Source: Streptomyces sp. NBC_01750
GTDB lineage: Bacteria; Actinomycetota; Actinomycetes; Streptomycetales; Streptomycetaceae
Assembly: GCF_035918095.1 (NCBI RefSeq)
Contig: NZ_CP109137.1
Coordinates: 3,350,001-3,414,000, forward strand
DNA: 64,000 nucleotides
Reading direction: 5' to 3'
The position numbers were made by a program, and so were the translations under genes. Position 1 is the stretch's first letter. The number at the start of each line of letters is the position of its first letter. Below, one piece after another: positions 24,837-35,823 of this stretch. The notes under the pieces were generated by a model. It ran no database searches, was not told where the DNA came from, and saw only the letters and a program-made list of their open reading frames with translations.

Positions 24837-25439
24837 TCAGCCCAGTAGTTCCCGAACCACGGGTACCAGCGCGCGGAACGCCTTGCCGCGGTGGCTGATC
24901 GCGTTCTTCTCCGCCGGGGTCAGCTCCGCGCAGGTACGCGTCACTCCCTCCGGCTGGAGGATCGGGTCGTAGCCGAAGCCGCCCGTGCCCGTCGGGGTGT
25001 GGCGCAGAGTGCCCAACAGGCGTCCCTCGACCACACGTTCCGTGCCGTCCGGGAGTGCCAGGGCCGCCGCGCAGGTGAAGTGCGCGCCGCGGTGGGCTTC
25101 GTCGATGTCGGAGAGCTGAGCCAGGAGCAGGTTGAGGTTGGCGGTGTCGTCGCCGTGGGTGCCGGCCCACCTCGCGGAGAAGATGCCGGGCGCGCCGCCG
25201 AGGACGTCGACACAGAGGCCGGAGTCGTCGGCAACCGCCGGCAGGCCGGTGGCCCGGGCCAGGGCGTGGGCCTTGAGGAGTGCGTTCTCGGCGAAGGTGA
25301 CGCCGGTTTCCTTGACGTCGGGAATGTCGGGATAGGCATCCGCGCCGACGAGGTCGTGGGTGAGGCCCGAGTCGGCGAGGACGGCCTTGAGTTCGGTGAT
25401 TTTCCCGGCGTTGCGGGTGGCGAGGATCAGACGGGTCAT
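24837..25439 (-). CDS. rdgB: XTP/dITP diphosphatase (HAM1 family)
   Basis: 200 residues. The substrate loop L-A-T-R-N-A-G-K at residues 5-12, DDSGLCVDVLGGAPGIFSAR at about 70-90, and the G-F-G-Y-D-P-I segment with H-R-G-K near the end mark the family. It removes non-canonical purine nucleotides before they enter DNA. Same strand as rph and a lipoprotein gene (9-base gap), probably cotranscribed. Confidence 0.95.
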   Translation of the reverse strand: MTRLILATRNAGKITELKAVLADSGLTHDLVGADAYPDIPDVKETGVTFAENALLKAHALARATGLPAVADDSGLCVDVLGGAPGIFSARWAGTHGDDTANLNLLLAQLSDIDEAHRGAHFTCAAALALPDGTERVVEGRLLGTLRHTPTGTGGFGYDPILQPEGVTRTCAELTPAEKNAISHRGKAFRALVPVVRELLG

Positions 25440-25447
25440 GCCCCCGA

Positions 25448-25837
25448 TTATCCGGGTGTGCAGACCTTGCCGATTTCGCCCGCCGCTTCGGTGACCGGTG
25501 TGATGTCCGGGGTGTTGTCGCCGGTCTCGATCGACTTGCGGACGTTGTCGACGCCGGTGTTGAGCTTGTCGACGGCCTTGCTGAGGTCGGCGTTGTCGGT
25601 CTTGTCGCCGAGGCTCTTCAGTTCCTTGTCGATGTCGTCGAGGGCCTGACGGGCCGTGGCCGGGTCATCGGTGGCGCTGGAGACGGCCTGCTGGAGCTTG
25701 TCGACGCTGGTGGCGATCGCATCGGCGGTCTCGACGCAGTCGAGGGCCTTGTCGATGGCGGCGCAGCCGACGGTGATCGGTACGACCAGTACGGCGGTTG
25801 CGAACGTGAGTGCTGCTATGCGGCGACGCGCAGACAT
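25448..25837 (-). CDS. Putative lipoprotein between rph and rdgB
   Basis: 129 residues from Met 25837, GGAGGA seven bases upstream. A lipobox V-G-C25 follows a hydrophobic signal helix. The mature part is a heptad-rich helix pair (L-D-D-I-D-K-E-L-K-S-L-G and L-N-T-G-V-D-N-V). No catalytic motif. Helical lipoproteins of this kind are common in Streptomyces and unassigned. Confidence 0.75.
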   Translation of the reverse strand: MSARRRIAALTFATAVLVVPITVGCAAIDKALDCVETADAIATSVDKLQQAVSSATDDPATARQALDDIDKELKSLGDKTDNADLSKAVDKLNTGVDNVRKSIETGDNTPDITPVTEAAGEIGKVCTPG

Positions 25838-25930
25838 GGAACGGTCCTCCCCGGATACGGACGGGCGCACGGTTCGGCCCGTGCGCCCGTGAGTGTAACG
25901 ACGCTCTGCGGATTGTTCTTGGTTCCCTCT

Positions 25931-26668
25931 TTACCTTTCCAGCGTGCCCTCGAGGGCGACGGACTGGAGCGCGGCAAGGTCGGCGCAGCCGCCGGTGGCC
26001 AGGTCGAGGAGGGCGTTGAGCTCCTTGCGGTCGAAGGGCTCGGCCTCGGCGGTGCCCTGGACCTCGACGAAGCGGCCGTCGCCGGTGCAGACGACATTCA
26101 TGTCTGTCTCGGCGCGCACGTCCTCCTCGTAACAGAGGTCGAGGAGCGGGACGCCGTCGACGATGCCGACGCTGACGGCGGCGACGGTGCCGGTGAGCGG
26201 CTTGCGGCCGGCCTTGACGAGCTTCTCGCCCTGGGCCCAGGTGACGGCGTCGGCGAGTGCGACGTACGCACCGGTGATCGCGGCGGTGCGGGTGCCGCCG
26301 TCGGCCTGCAGTACGTCGCAGTCGAGGACGACGGTGTTCTCGCCGAGGGCCTTGAAGTCGATGACGGCGCGCAGCGAGCGGCCGATGAGCCGGCTGATCT
26401 CGTGGGTGCGACCGCCGATCTTGCCGCGTACGGATTCGCGGTCGCCCCGGGTGTTGGTGGAACGCGGCAGCATCGAGTACTCGGCGGTGACCCACCCTTC
26501 ACCGCTTCCCTTGCGCCAGCGCGGGACGCCTTCGGTGACGGAGGCGGTGCAGAAGACCTTGGTGTCGCCGAAGGCGATGAGGACGGAGCCCTCGGCGTGC
26601 TTGCTCCATCCGCGTTCGATGGTGACCGGGCGGAGCTGTTCGGCGGTGCGGCCGTCGATTCGAGACAT
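25931..26668 (-). CDS. rph: Ribonuclease PH
   Basis: 245 residues: begins [14 protein letters not shown], with the phosphate-binding S-x-G-E and [12 protein letters not shown] segment at about 125-138, and the C-terminal A-L-L-D-L-A. It trims tRNA 3' ends using phosphate. Convergent hairpin at 26693-26729 separates it from nagF. Confidence 0.96.
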   Translation of the reverse strand: MSRIDGRTAEQLRPVTIERGWSKHAEGSVLIAFGDTKVFCTASVTEGVPRWRKGSGEGWVTAEYSMLPRSTNTRGDRESVRGKIGGRTHEISRLIGRSLRAVIDFKALGENTVVLDCDVLQADGGTRTAAITGAYVALADAVTWAQGEKLVKAGRKPLTGTVAAVSVGIVDGVPLLDLCYEEDVRAETDMNVVCTGDGRFVEVQGTAEAEPFDRKELNALLDLATGGCADLAALQSVALEGTLER

Positions 26669-26692
26669 GGTGCGGAGCCTATCGGCAGATGC

Positions 26693-26729
26693 GTGAGGGG
26701 CCCGTTCCGGTGTGGAACGGGCCCCTCAC
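26693..26729. terminator. Hairpin between nagF and rph
   Basis: Arms GTGAGGGGCCCGTTCC (26693-26708) and complement (26714-26729), perfect, loop of five. It lies after nagF and before rph on the minus strand. A short 8-bp GGCTCGGC triplet repeat follows to about 26769. Confidence 0.8.
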
Positions 26730-26793
26730 GAACGAGTTCAGCGGCTCGGCGGCTCGGCGGCTCGGCGGCACACTGGACCGAGGGCTCAGCGAC

Positions 26794-27027
26794 TCACATC
26801 ATGTCTTCGATGTCGGCGGCGATGGGGTCGGCGTCCGTGCCGATGACGACCTGGATGGCGGTGCCCATCTTCACGACGCCGTGGGCGCCGGCGGCCTTGA
26901 GAGCAGCCTCATCGACCTTGCTCGGGTCCACAACTTCGGTACGGAGGCGGGTGATACAGCCTTCGATCTCTTCGATGTTGTCGATTCCGCCGAGCCCGGC
27001 GACGATCTTCTCAGCCTTACTGGCCAT
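26794..27027 (-). CDS. nagF: PTS GlcNAc-specific EIIB protein
   Basis: 77 residues. The EIIB domain of the glucose family: phospho-cysteine C24 in E-G-C-I-T-R-L-R, then the K-A-A-G-A-H-G-V-V turn. It passes phosphate from EIIA to GlcNAc carried by NagE. Separate EIIB and EIIC genes are the streptomycete arrangement. It diverges from nagE1 across a DasR site. Confidence 0.92.
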   Translation of the reverse strand: MASKAEKIVAGLGGIDNIEEIEGCITRLRTEVVDPSKVDEAALKAAGAHGVVKMGTAIQVVIGTDADPIAADIEDMM

Positions 27028-27199
27028 GTCTTTCTCCCTGCGTCTCAAGAGCGCTGAGCGCTGCCTCGACCCACCGTCGGTCCGCTTCGTCACGGTAACT
27101 CACGGTTGGCCCATCTTCGCGGGCGAGTAACCGCCTCGTACCGAATGATGACGATCACCAGTGCCGTGTCTCGCGACCGGGCACCGGGGCCGTATCGCA

Positions 27200-27215
27200 A
27201 CTGGTCTACACCAGT
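27200..27215. promoter_or_regulatory. DasR-responsive element (dre), perfect consensus
   Basis: ACTGGTCTACACCAGT matches the published 16-bp dre consensus base for base. It lies between nagF and nagE1, 44 bases before the nagE1 start, so DasR with its ligand glucosamine-6-phosphate should control both. Confidence 0.95.
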
Positions 27216-27258
27216 CTGCATCGGCTGCCAAGCCAGGCCCGTTTCCGGGAGGACGCCG

Positions 27259-28518
27259 ATGAGCTCCGACAGCGCTGCCCCGCCGCGGCAGAAGTGGTGG
27301 AACGGGCTGTTCCAGGGGCTGCAGAAGGTCGGACGCAGCCTCCAGCTCCCGGTCGCGGTTCTGCCGGCGGCCGGCCTGCTCGTCAGCCTCGGCAACCTGT
27401 TCTCGGCTTATCTGACCGGCCCCTTCTGGGACAAGACGGCCAAGGTCCTCACGCTGGGCGGCACAGCGATCCTGGACGGCGCGTTCGGTCTGCCCCTGCT
27501 GTTCTGCATCGGTGTCGCGATCGGCTTCGCGAAGAAGGCCGACGGTTCGACCGCACTCGCGGCGGTCGCCGGCTTCCTGGTCTACAGCAACGTCCTGAAG
27601 GCGTTCCCCGTCGACGGCACGGTCACCGAGCTGCTCCCGGACGGGAAGCCGCAGAATCCCGGCGTCCTCGGCGGCATCGTGATCGGCCTGCTGACCGCGG
27701 TGATCTGGCAGCGTTACCACCGCACGAAACTCGTCGACTGGCTCGGCTTCTTCAACGGCCGGCGGCTGGTGCCGATCATCATGGCGTTCCTCTGCACGAT
27801 CCTCGGCGTGCTGTTCGGGCTGCTGTGGGAGCCGGTGGGCGACGCGCTGACCGCGTTCTCCAAGCAGCTGATCGGCATGGGCGCGTGGGGCGCGGGCATC
27901 TTCGGTGTCGCCAACCGGCTGCTGATCCCGATCGGGATGCACCAGTTCCTGAACACGTTCTTCTGGTTCCAGGCGGGCGAGTACACGACACCGGACGGCA
28001 AGGTCGTCCAGGGCGACCTGACGCGCTTCTTCGCGGAGGACCCTTCGGCCGGCCAGTTCATGTCGGGCTTCTTCCCGATCATGATGTTCGGCCTCCCGGC
28101 CGCAGCCCTCGCCATCGCGCACTGCGCCCGTCCCGAGCACCGCAAGAGGGTCATGGGTCTCATGATTTCCGTCGGCCTCACCTCGTTCGTCACGGGTGTG
28201 ACCGAGCCGCTCGAGTTCTCGTTCCTGTTCGCGGCTCCCCTGCTGTACGGCGTGCACGCGCTGTTGACAGGTGCGTCGATGGCGATCACCTGGGCCTTGG
28301 GCGTGCACGCGGGCTTCAGCTTCTCGGCCGGCCTGATCGACTACGTCGTCAACTGGCACCTCGACACCAAGCCATGGCTGATCATTCCGATCGGTCTGTG
28401 CTTCGCGGTCGTCTACTACGTGATCTTCCGCTTCGCGATCACGAAGTTCGACATCCGCACCCCCGGCCGCGAACCGGAAGAGATCGAGCAGCAGCTGGAC
28501 CAGGAGAGCATCAAGTAG
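27259..28518 (+). CDS. nagE1: PTS N-acetylglucosamine EIIC permease
   Basis: 419 residues from ATG 27259 with GGGAGGA upstream. The EIIC fold of the Glc family: VAVLPAAGLLVSLGN early, F-A-K-K-A-D-G-S-T-A-L, G-V-T-E-P-L-E-F (the sugar-binding G-x-T-E-P motif) and the C-terminal Y-Y-V-I-F-R-F. About ten membrane helices. It works with NagF and soluble EI/HPr/EIIA. Gene naming follows the S. coelicolor nagF-nagE1-nagE2 cluster. Confidence 0.9.
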   Translation: MSSDSAAPPRQKWWNGLFQGLQKVGRSLQLPVAVLPAAGLLVSLGNLFSAYLTGPFWDKTAKVLTLGGTAILDGAFGLPLLFCIGVAIGFAKKADGSTALAAVAGFLVYSNVLKAFPVDGTVTELLPDGKPQNPGVLGGIVIGLLTAVIWQRYHRTKLVDWLGFFNGRRLVPIIMAFLCTILGVLFGLLWEPVGDALTAFSKQLIGMGAWGAGIFGVANRLLIPIGMHQFLNTFFWFQAGEYTTPDGKVVQGDLTRFFAEDPSAGQFMSGFFPIMMFGLPAAALAIAHCARPEHRKRVMGLMISVGLTSFVTGVTEPLEFSFLFAAPLLYGVHALLTGASMAITWALGVHAGFSFSAGLIDYVVNWHLDTKPWLIIPIGLCFAVVYYVIFRFAITKFDIRTPGREPEEIEQQLDQESIK

Positions 28519-28667
28519 CCCCCGGGCCGACGGGCCCTCCGACCCACGCCCGTATCCACCCATAAGGCACCGGGACCCCCTGACCTGCGGTCAGATATCA
28601 GGCATTTCACCCTGTGGTTGAGTCCGTAAAAATAGAAGGTTCCTTATCTCACCCTCACCGTGCTAAA

Positions 28668-28700
28668 ACTGGTCTACACCACTCAGTGGTGTAGACCACG
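28668..28700. promoter_or_regulatory. Two overlapping/adjacent dre sites before nagE2
   Basis: ACTGGTCTACACCACT (28668-28683) and AGTGGTGTAGACCACG (28685-28700) follow one another with one base between; each is one to two bases off the dre palindrome. They lie about 84 bases before the nagE2 start, giving nagE2 its own DasR control. Confidence 0.9.
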
Positions 28701-28783
28701 CGGCCGTCGCCGCGTTCCCCTTGAGACGCCGCCCTCCCCCGTGTCTGTCCCCATGGCGGCGCCTTGCCCACTGGAGGAAGTTG

Positions 28784-30052
<1,269 letters not shown>

Positions 30053-30070
30053 GCCTCGTCGCATTACGGA

Positions 30071-30111
30071 CCGAAGCCCCTGCCTTTTCGTACGAAAGGC
30101 AGGGGCTTCGG
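30071..30111. terminator. Hairpin after nagE2
   Basis: Perfect palindrome CCGAAGCCCCTGCCTTT / complement with the loop TCGTACG. It separates nagE2 from the convergent MBL gene and should act on both. Confidence 0.9.
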
Positions 30112-30123
30112 CGCGCCTGGATC

Positions 30124-30876
30124 CTAGATCTCGTAGACCGCGCCCGGCGTGGCGATCTCGGTCGGTCCTTCGTAGACCGCGCGGGCGTCGCCCAGGTTCT
30201 GCCGGGGGTCCGTCCACGGCGGGATGTGGGTCAGCACGAGCCGGCCGACATTCGCGCGCTGCGCCTGTGCGCCGGCCTCGCGTCCGTTGAGGTGGACGTC
30301 CCGGACGTCCTCCTTGCCATGCGTGAAGGACGCCTCGCACAGGAACAGATCGGCACCGTCGGCGAGTTCGTGCAGGGCCTCGCAGACGCCGGTGTCGCCG
30401 GAGTACGTGAGCGTTCTGCCGGCGTGCTCCAGCCGGATGGCGTACGCCTCGACCGGGTGGCGCACCTTCTCCGTACGGACGGAGAACGGGCCTATGTGGA
30501 AACTGCCGGACTTGAGCGTGTGGAAGTCGAAGACCTCGCCCATCGCGGAGGGGGAGGGGATGTCCGCGTACGCGGTGGTCAGACGCTGCTCGGTGCCTTC
30601 CGGGCCGTAGACCGGGAGGGCGGCGGCACGGCCGCCGTCGTGGCGGTAGTAGCGAGCGACGAAATATCCGCACATGTCGATGCAGTGATCAGCGTGGAGA
30701 TGGCTGAGGAAGATGGCGTCGAGGTCGTAGAGACCCACATGGCGCTGCAGCTCGCCCAGGGCGCCGTTGCCCATGTCGAGGAGCAGCCGGAAGCCGTCGG
30801 CCTCTACGAGGTAGCTGGAGCAGGCCGAATCCGCGGACGGAAACGACCCCGAGCAGCCGACGACGGTGAGCTTCAT
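30124..30876 (-). CDS. Metallo-beta-lactamase fold hydrolase (RNase Z-like)
   Basis: 250 residues from Met 30876. The metal motif is H59-L-H61-A-D63-H64, followed by later ligands in S-G-D-T-G and L-T-H-I-P. The start MKLTVVGCSGSFPS is typical of the ElaC/RNase Z-like subset. Many members have unassigned substrates (tRNA 3' trailers, cyclic phosphates, lactones). A start at 30945 is possible but lacks a ribosome site. Confidence 0.85.
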   Translation of the reverse strand: MKLTVVGCSGSFPSADSACSSYLVEADGFRLLLDMGNGALGELQRHVGLYDLDAIFLSHLHADHCIDMCGYFVARYYRHDGGRAAALPVYGPEGTEQRLTTAYADIPSPSAMGEVFDFHTLKSGSFHIGPFSVRTEKVRHPVEAYAIRLEHAGRTLTYSGDTGVCEALHELADGADLFLCEASFTHGKEDVRDVHLNGREAGAQAQRANVGRLVLTHIPPWTDPRQNLGDARAVYEGPTEIATPGAVYEI

Positions 30877-31245
30877 GGAGCTTGAACCTCCGTTGACGGG
30901 GAGGGCTGGGGGAAGGTCGTGCGGTTTGTTGAGCGTAAGGCGCAAAAGGGCCGGTCGCTCCTCGGTGGCGGGCTGTTGTGGGGGAACTCACCTGCGCTGT
31001 CACCGGTTCGGGGGGAACCAGTCATGTGGTGAGCGTGGGCCGGGGGCGTTGGGGGTTGCTGTCCGGTGGGTGGTTTCCACCACCGGTTCGCGGGGGCGCC
31101 GCTCATGTGGTCGAGGTGAGCCGGGGGCGTTGGGGGGGTGCCGGGACGGCGGTCCCGTGTGGGCGTGGGGGTGCTGTCCGATGGGTGGTTTTCGCCGGCG
31201 TACCCGGAGGCGCGCACGCGGCGGTCCGCCGGTAACGTCTGGGGT
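30877..31245. other. 369-base gap without a gene, with decayed direct repeats
   Basis: Between the MBL and PemK-like genes. 31001-31080 and 31081-about 31195 share CACCGGTTCG, CATGTGGT, GCCGGGGGCGTTGGGG and CTGTCCG(G/A)TGGGTGG in the same order; the second copy carries a 35-base insertion. G-rich on the plus strand, no ORF or terminator. Looks like a duplicated spacer. Confidence 0.55.
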
Positions 31246-31710
31246 ATGGACACGTCGTGGTGGCTCGCGGTGCTCGCCGTGGTGGTGATCGCGCTGGTCG
31301 CCACGGTGAGGGACGGGCGAGGCCGCGGCGCGGGCCGCCGCCCGGGTGGACGCGCCCGCCCGCCGGGCCGGCCGACGGGCCCCCGGCGCGGGCCGAAGCG
31401 GCGGCCGCAGCCGGGCGAGATCTGGTGGGCTGCTGTGCCGTACGAGGACGGGCCCGGGTCGAAGGACCGGCCCTGTCTGGTGCTGTCGGTGCGAGGCCGG
31501 ACGGTGCAGGTCGCGAAGATCACCAGCAAGTACCACGATGAGCGGTCGGGCGTGATCTCGCTGCCACCCGGCACGGTGGGCGACGCGCGCGGGCGGGCGA
31601 GCTTTCTGGAGACGGATGAGCTGCGTGAGCTGGGGGTGTGGGACTTCAGGCGACGGGTCGGGGTGGTGGACCCGAACGTATGGGACCAGGTCCGGCACTT
31701 GGCCGCGTGA
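31246..31710 (+). CDS. Membrane-anchored PemK/MazF-like protein
   Basis: 154 residues. Residues 6-22 are a transmembrane helix, then a basic Pro/Arg/Gly linker, then a PemK/MazF fold from about 55: PGEIWWAAVPY, D-R-P-C-L-V-L-S and V-A-K-I-T-S-K-Y-H. MazF toxins are mRNA interferases, but a membrane anchor and no visible antitoxin gene next to it argue for a different or self-controlled role. The Ser/Thr after the I-T-S strand is kept. Confidence 0.75.
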   Translation: MDTSWWLAVLAVVVIALVATVRDGRGRGAGRRPGGRARPPGRPTGPRRGPKRRPQPGEIWWAAVPYEDGPGSKDRPCLVLSVRGRTVQVAKITSKYHDERSGVISLPPGTVGDARGRASFLETDELRELGVWDFRRRVGVVDPNVWDQVRHLAA

Positions 31711-31944
31711 GCCGTCCGAGGCGGCGGGCGTTGCCCGTGACCCGGGCCGTGGGCGCCGCCCGAGCCCTGGCGAAAGCCCGCCGACCGCACACACGTCGCG
31801 CGGCGCACAGACCTGGCTGACCGTGGCCCGGGCCGACGCCCCCGCCTGCGCCGCCCGGCGCCGAGGTGAGCGCGCCGACTCACGCCCCCGTACCCGCGGA
31901 TGCGACGGCGGGCGGGTGGGGAAACCCCCGCACCCGCGATGCCG

Positions 31945-33173
<1,229 letters not shown>

Positions 33174-33225
33174 GGCGTGGGCTCCTGTCGGGAGGGTGGC
33201 GGGGGTGCGGGTGTGGCACAAGGGG

Positions 33226-33248
33226 CGCGCGGCTCCGCCCCCCGCGCG
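33226..33248 (-). promoter_or_regulatory. Hairpin between leader peptide and cysO (possible attenuator)
   Basis: Arms CGCGCGG (33226-33232) and CCGCGCG (33242-33248), loop of nine. It lies 50-75 bases after the leader stop and 50 before cysO, where an attenuation terminator or anti-RBS structure would be expected. Confidence 0.45.
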
Positions 33249-33298
33249 AGGGGTGGTGCTGTGGGTGCGCTCGGCCCGTAGAGCCGTGGGTCTGAACG

Positions 33299-33415
33299 TC
33301 AGAACGCGGCGCGGGCCGTACACATCGCGCTGGCGAGACGGCACAGGTCGACGTGCAGCCGCGCCACGAGCAGCACGGTGCTCGGCGTCCTGTCGCTCAC
33401 GTCATGGGAAACCAT
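33299..33415 (-). CDS. Cysteine-type leader peptide upstream of cysO-cysM
   Basis: A 38-residue ORF (ATG 33415 to TGA 33299-33301) with LLVARLHVDLCRLASAMC in its second half. This is the widespread actinobacterial 'putative leader peptide' signature (R-L-H-V-D-L-C-R), found upstream of sulfur and cysteine genes. Two cysteine codons and several arginines lie near the end. Stalling at Cys codons when cysteine is scarce would open the downstream genes, by analogy with known cysteine attenuation. Confidence 0.8.
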   Translation of the reverse strand: MVSHDVSDRTPSTVLLVARLHVDLCRLASAMCTARAAF

Positions 33416-33535
33416 GCGGTCATCGTATCGATTCCCTGTCCGTGCCCCGGAATGTGATCTCGCATCATGGACGCAATGCGCTCAGCATGTGGGCCGCACG
33501 AGCCGGCGGAGACGTACGAGGGACCGGGCCGGCGC

Positions 33536-33958
33536 TCAGTACGCCGCTACGACCTGGACCTCTTCCTCTGCCACCACGCCGTCCACGATGCGGAACGAAC
33601 GGAACTGGAAGGGGCCGGCCTCATCGATGTCGGCGGTGGAGACCAGGACGTAGTGGGCGCCCGGCTCGTTGGCGTAGCTGATGTCCGTACGGGAGGGGTA
33701 CGCCTCGGTCGCGGTGTGCGAGTGATAGATGATCACCGGCTCCTCGTCGCGGTCGTCGAGCTCCCGGTAGAGCTTCAGCAGGTCCACCGAGTCGAACTCG
33801 TAGAACGTGGGCGAGCGGGCCGCGTTCAGCATCGGGATGAAGCGCTCGGGACGGCCGGCGCCCTCGGGGCCCGCGACCATGCCGCAGGCCTCGTCGGGGT
33901 GGTCGGCGCGGGCGTGCGCGACGATCTGGTCGTACAGGGCCTCGGTGAGGGTCAGCAT
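33536..33958 (-). CDS. mec: JAMM/MPN+ metalloprotease of the CysO pathway
   Basis: 140 residues. The JAMM motif is complete: E23, H79-S-H81, S89 and D92 (HSHTATEAYPSRTD). In Mycobacterium, Mec(+) cuts cysteine off CysO-Cys after CysM has loaded it. Here it may also remove the M-R tail of the carrier. First of the three-gene set, separated from cysO by the leader peptide. Confidence 0.92.
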   Translation of the reverse strand: MLTLTEALYDQIVAHARADHPDEACGMVAGPEGAGRPERFIPMLNAARSPTFYEFDSVDLLKLYRELDDRDEEPVIIYHSHTATEAYPSRTDISYANEPGAHYVLVSTADIDEAGPFQFRSFRIVDGVVAEEEVQVVAAY

Positions 33959-33979
33959 GCGGATCAGGATAAACAGAAG

Positions 33980-34016
33980 GGCCCACCCGTACCGAGGGGC
34001 GGTACGGGTGGGCCCG
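33980..34016 (-). terminator. Hairpin after the amino-acid permease gene
   Basis: GGGCCCACCCGTACC pairs perfectly with GGTACGGGTGGGCCC around a GAGGGGC-type loop, 34 bases after the permease stop. Confidence 0.88.
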
Positions 34017-34049
34017 AATGCTGGACATCAGTCAGTGGCCACGCGGGCT

Positions 34050-35480
34050 TCAGCGCTTGATGAAGGCCGCGTTCCCGGGGTTGCGCTGCTTCAGCACCAG
34101 ATACGAGACACCGAGGATCAGGGCCCACAGCGGCGCGCAGTACAGCGAGATCCGCGTGTCCTTGTCGACGCCCATCATCACGATGACCATGCCGATGAAG
34201 AGCAGCGCGAACCAGCTGGTCCACGGGGCGCCGGGCGCCTTGAAGGTGGACTGCGGCAGCTCGCCGCGGTCGGCCTTGGCGCGGTAGCGGATCTGGCAGA
34301 CCAGGATCATGATCCAGGCCCACATACCGGAGATCGTGGCGAAGGAGACGACGTAGGTGAACGCGTCGCCGGGCCACTGGTAGTTGATCCAGACTCCGAC
34401 CAGCATCAGCGCCGCGGAGACGGTGGTGCCGACCAGCGGAGTGCCGCTCTTCGTGAGCTTCGTGAAGAACTTGGGGCCCTGACCGTTGAGCGCGAGGTCG
34501 CGCAGCATCCGGCCGGTGGAGTACATACCTGAATTGCAGGAGGACAGCGCCGCGGTCAGCACGACGAAGTTGACGACGGCGGCACCGACACCCAGTCCCA
34601 TCTTCTGGAAGGCGGCGACGAACGGCGAGACGCCCGGCTGGAACTCGTCCCAGGGCACCACCGAAAGGATCATGATCAGCGCGCCGACGTAGAAGACCGC
34701 GATACGCCACGGCACGGTGTTGATCGCCTTGGGCAGCGTCGTCTCCGGGTCCTTGGACTCGCCGGCGGTGACGCCGACCAGCTCGACCGCGAGGAAGGCG
34801 AACATCACGATCTGCAGGGTCATCAGCGTGCCGCCGATGCCCTTGGGGAAGAAGCCGCCGTCGGCCCAGAGGTGCGTGACGGACGCGGTGCCACCGGCGT
34901 CGGAGAAGCCGAGTGTGAGGATGCCGGCGCAGATGAGGATCATGCCGATGATGGCCGTGACCTTGACCATCGAGAACCAGAACTCCAGCTCGCCGAAGAG
35001 CTTCACGGAGATCAGGTTCACGGCGTACAGGATGATCGTGAAGACCAGCGCGGACAGCCATTGCGGGATGTCCCACCAGAACGTCATGTACTGGGCGGCC
35101 GCGGTGACCTCGGTGATTCCGGTGACGACCCAGAAGAGCCAGTACGTCCATCCGGTGACGAACCCCGCGAACGGGCCGACGAACTCACGGGCGTACTCGG
35201 AGAAGGAACCCGAGACGGGGCGGTACATGAGCAGCTCGCCCAGCGCCCGCATGATGAAGAAGATGACCAGGCCCGCGATGGCATAGGCCAGGATGAGGCT
35301 GGGTCCGGCCTTCGAGATGGCCTTGCCCGCGCCGAGGAAGAGGCCGGTACCGATGGCACCGCCGATCGCGATCATCTGGATCTGCCGGGCACCCAGTCCG
35401 CGCTGGTAGCCCTCGTCCGCGCCTGTCGCGGACCCCGCGGCCTCATTGCCGTCTTGCTTGCCGACCTGCACCGAGGTCAT
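34050..35480 (-). CDS. APC-family amino acid permease
   Basis: 476 residues, twelve hydrophobic helices. The early I-G-G-A-I-G-T-G-L-F-L-G-A-G is the APC helix 1 substrate loop, and S-F-S-E-Y-A and E-L-V-G-V-T-A-G-E appear in the expected places (AAT subfamily, like GabP, LysP, CycA). Start at Met 35480 with AAAGGG upstream; 35501 is an alternative. Confidence 0.9.
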   Translation of the reverse strand: MTSVQVGKQDGNEAAGSATGADEGYQRGLGARQIQMIAIGGAIGTGLFLGAGKAISKAGPSLILAYAIAGLVIFFIMRALGELLMYRPVSGSFSEYAREFVGPFAGFVTGWTYWLFWVVTGITEVTAAAQYMTFWWDIPQWLSALVFTIILYAVNLISVKLFGELEFWFSMVKVTAIIGMILICAGILTLGFSDAGGTASVTHLWADGGFFPKGIGGTLMTLQIVMFAFLAVELVGVTAGESKDPETTLPKAINTVPWRIAVFYVGALIMILSVVPWDEFQPGVSPFVAAFQKMGLGVGAAVVNFVVLTAALSSCNSGMYSTGRMLRDLALNGQGPKFFTKLTKSGTPLVGTTVSAALMLVGVWINYQWPGDAFTYVVSFATISGMWAWIMILVCQIRYRAKADRGELPQSTFKAPGAPWTSWFALLFIGMVIVMMGVDKDTRISLYCAPLWALILGVSYLVLKQRNPGNAAFIKR

Positions 35481-35823
35481 GGTGATGCGCCCTTTCTCCA
35501 TGCTGATCCGCGCCCGCTGCGTCTGCCGCGCGGCTGCGGATCAGGTCCTGATCCCCCCGGATGTGGATGGAGTGCCACCGGCGATCAGCCGGCCCCAGCG
35601 CCCCCGGGGACATGGGTGGCGTCCCCTGGTGGTCGTGAAGATTTATCACGGTCGCAACACCGACCGGCCGTGGCGGCTGTGACACACGCCACAGGAAGAA
35701 CCGGACAAAGATCCACCGGCACCGCAAACCATGCCGATGCGGTGACGGGATCGTTATCCGGATTTGAGTGTCCGTTGAGCGAACAACTCGAGGCGTCCGA
35801 GTGTCGGAGCCGGGGCGCCGGCG
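35481..35823. other. 343-base intergenic region upstream of the permease
   Basis: Contains the palindrome GGATCAG-GTC-CTGATCC (35538-35554), 58 bases before the permease start, a candidate operator. I see no ORF, RNA gene or convincing promoter in the rest. Confidence 0.45.

Noticed and set aside
27100..28563. A 487-residue minus-strand open frame opposite nagE1
   Set aside because: Composition is that of antisense to a membrane protein gene in a high-GC genome; no domain seen and no ribosome site.
31246..31710. A toxin-antitoxin pair at the PemK-like gene
   Set aside because: No antitoxin-like ORF with a DNA-binding or disordered tail is found on either side; upstream is a repeat-rich spacer.
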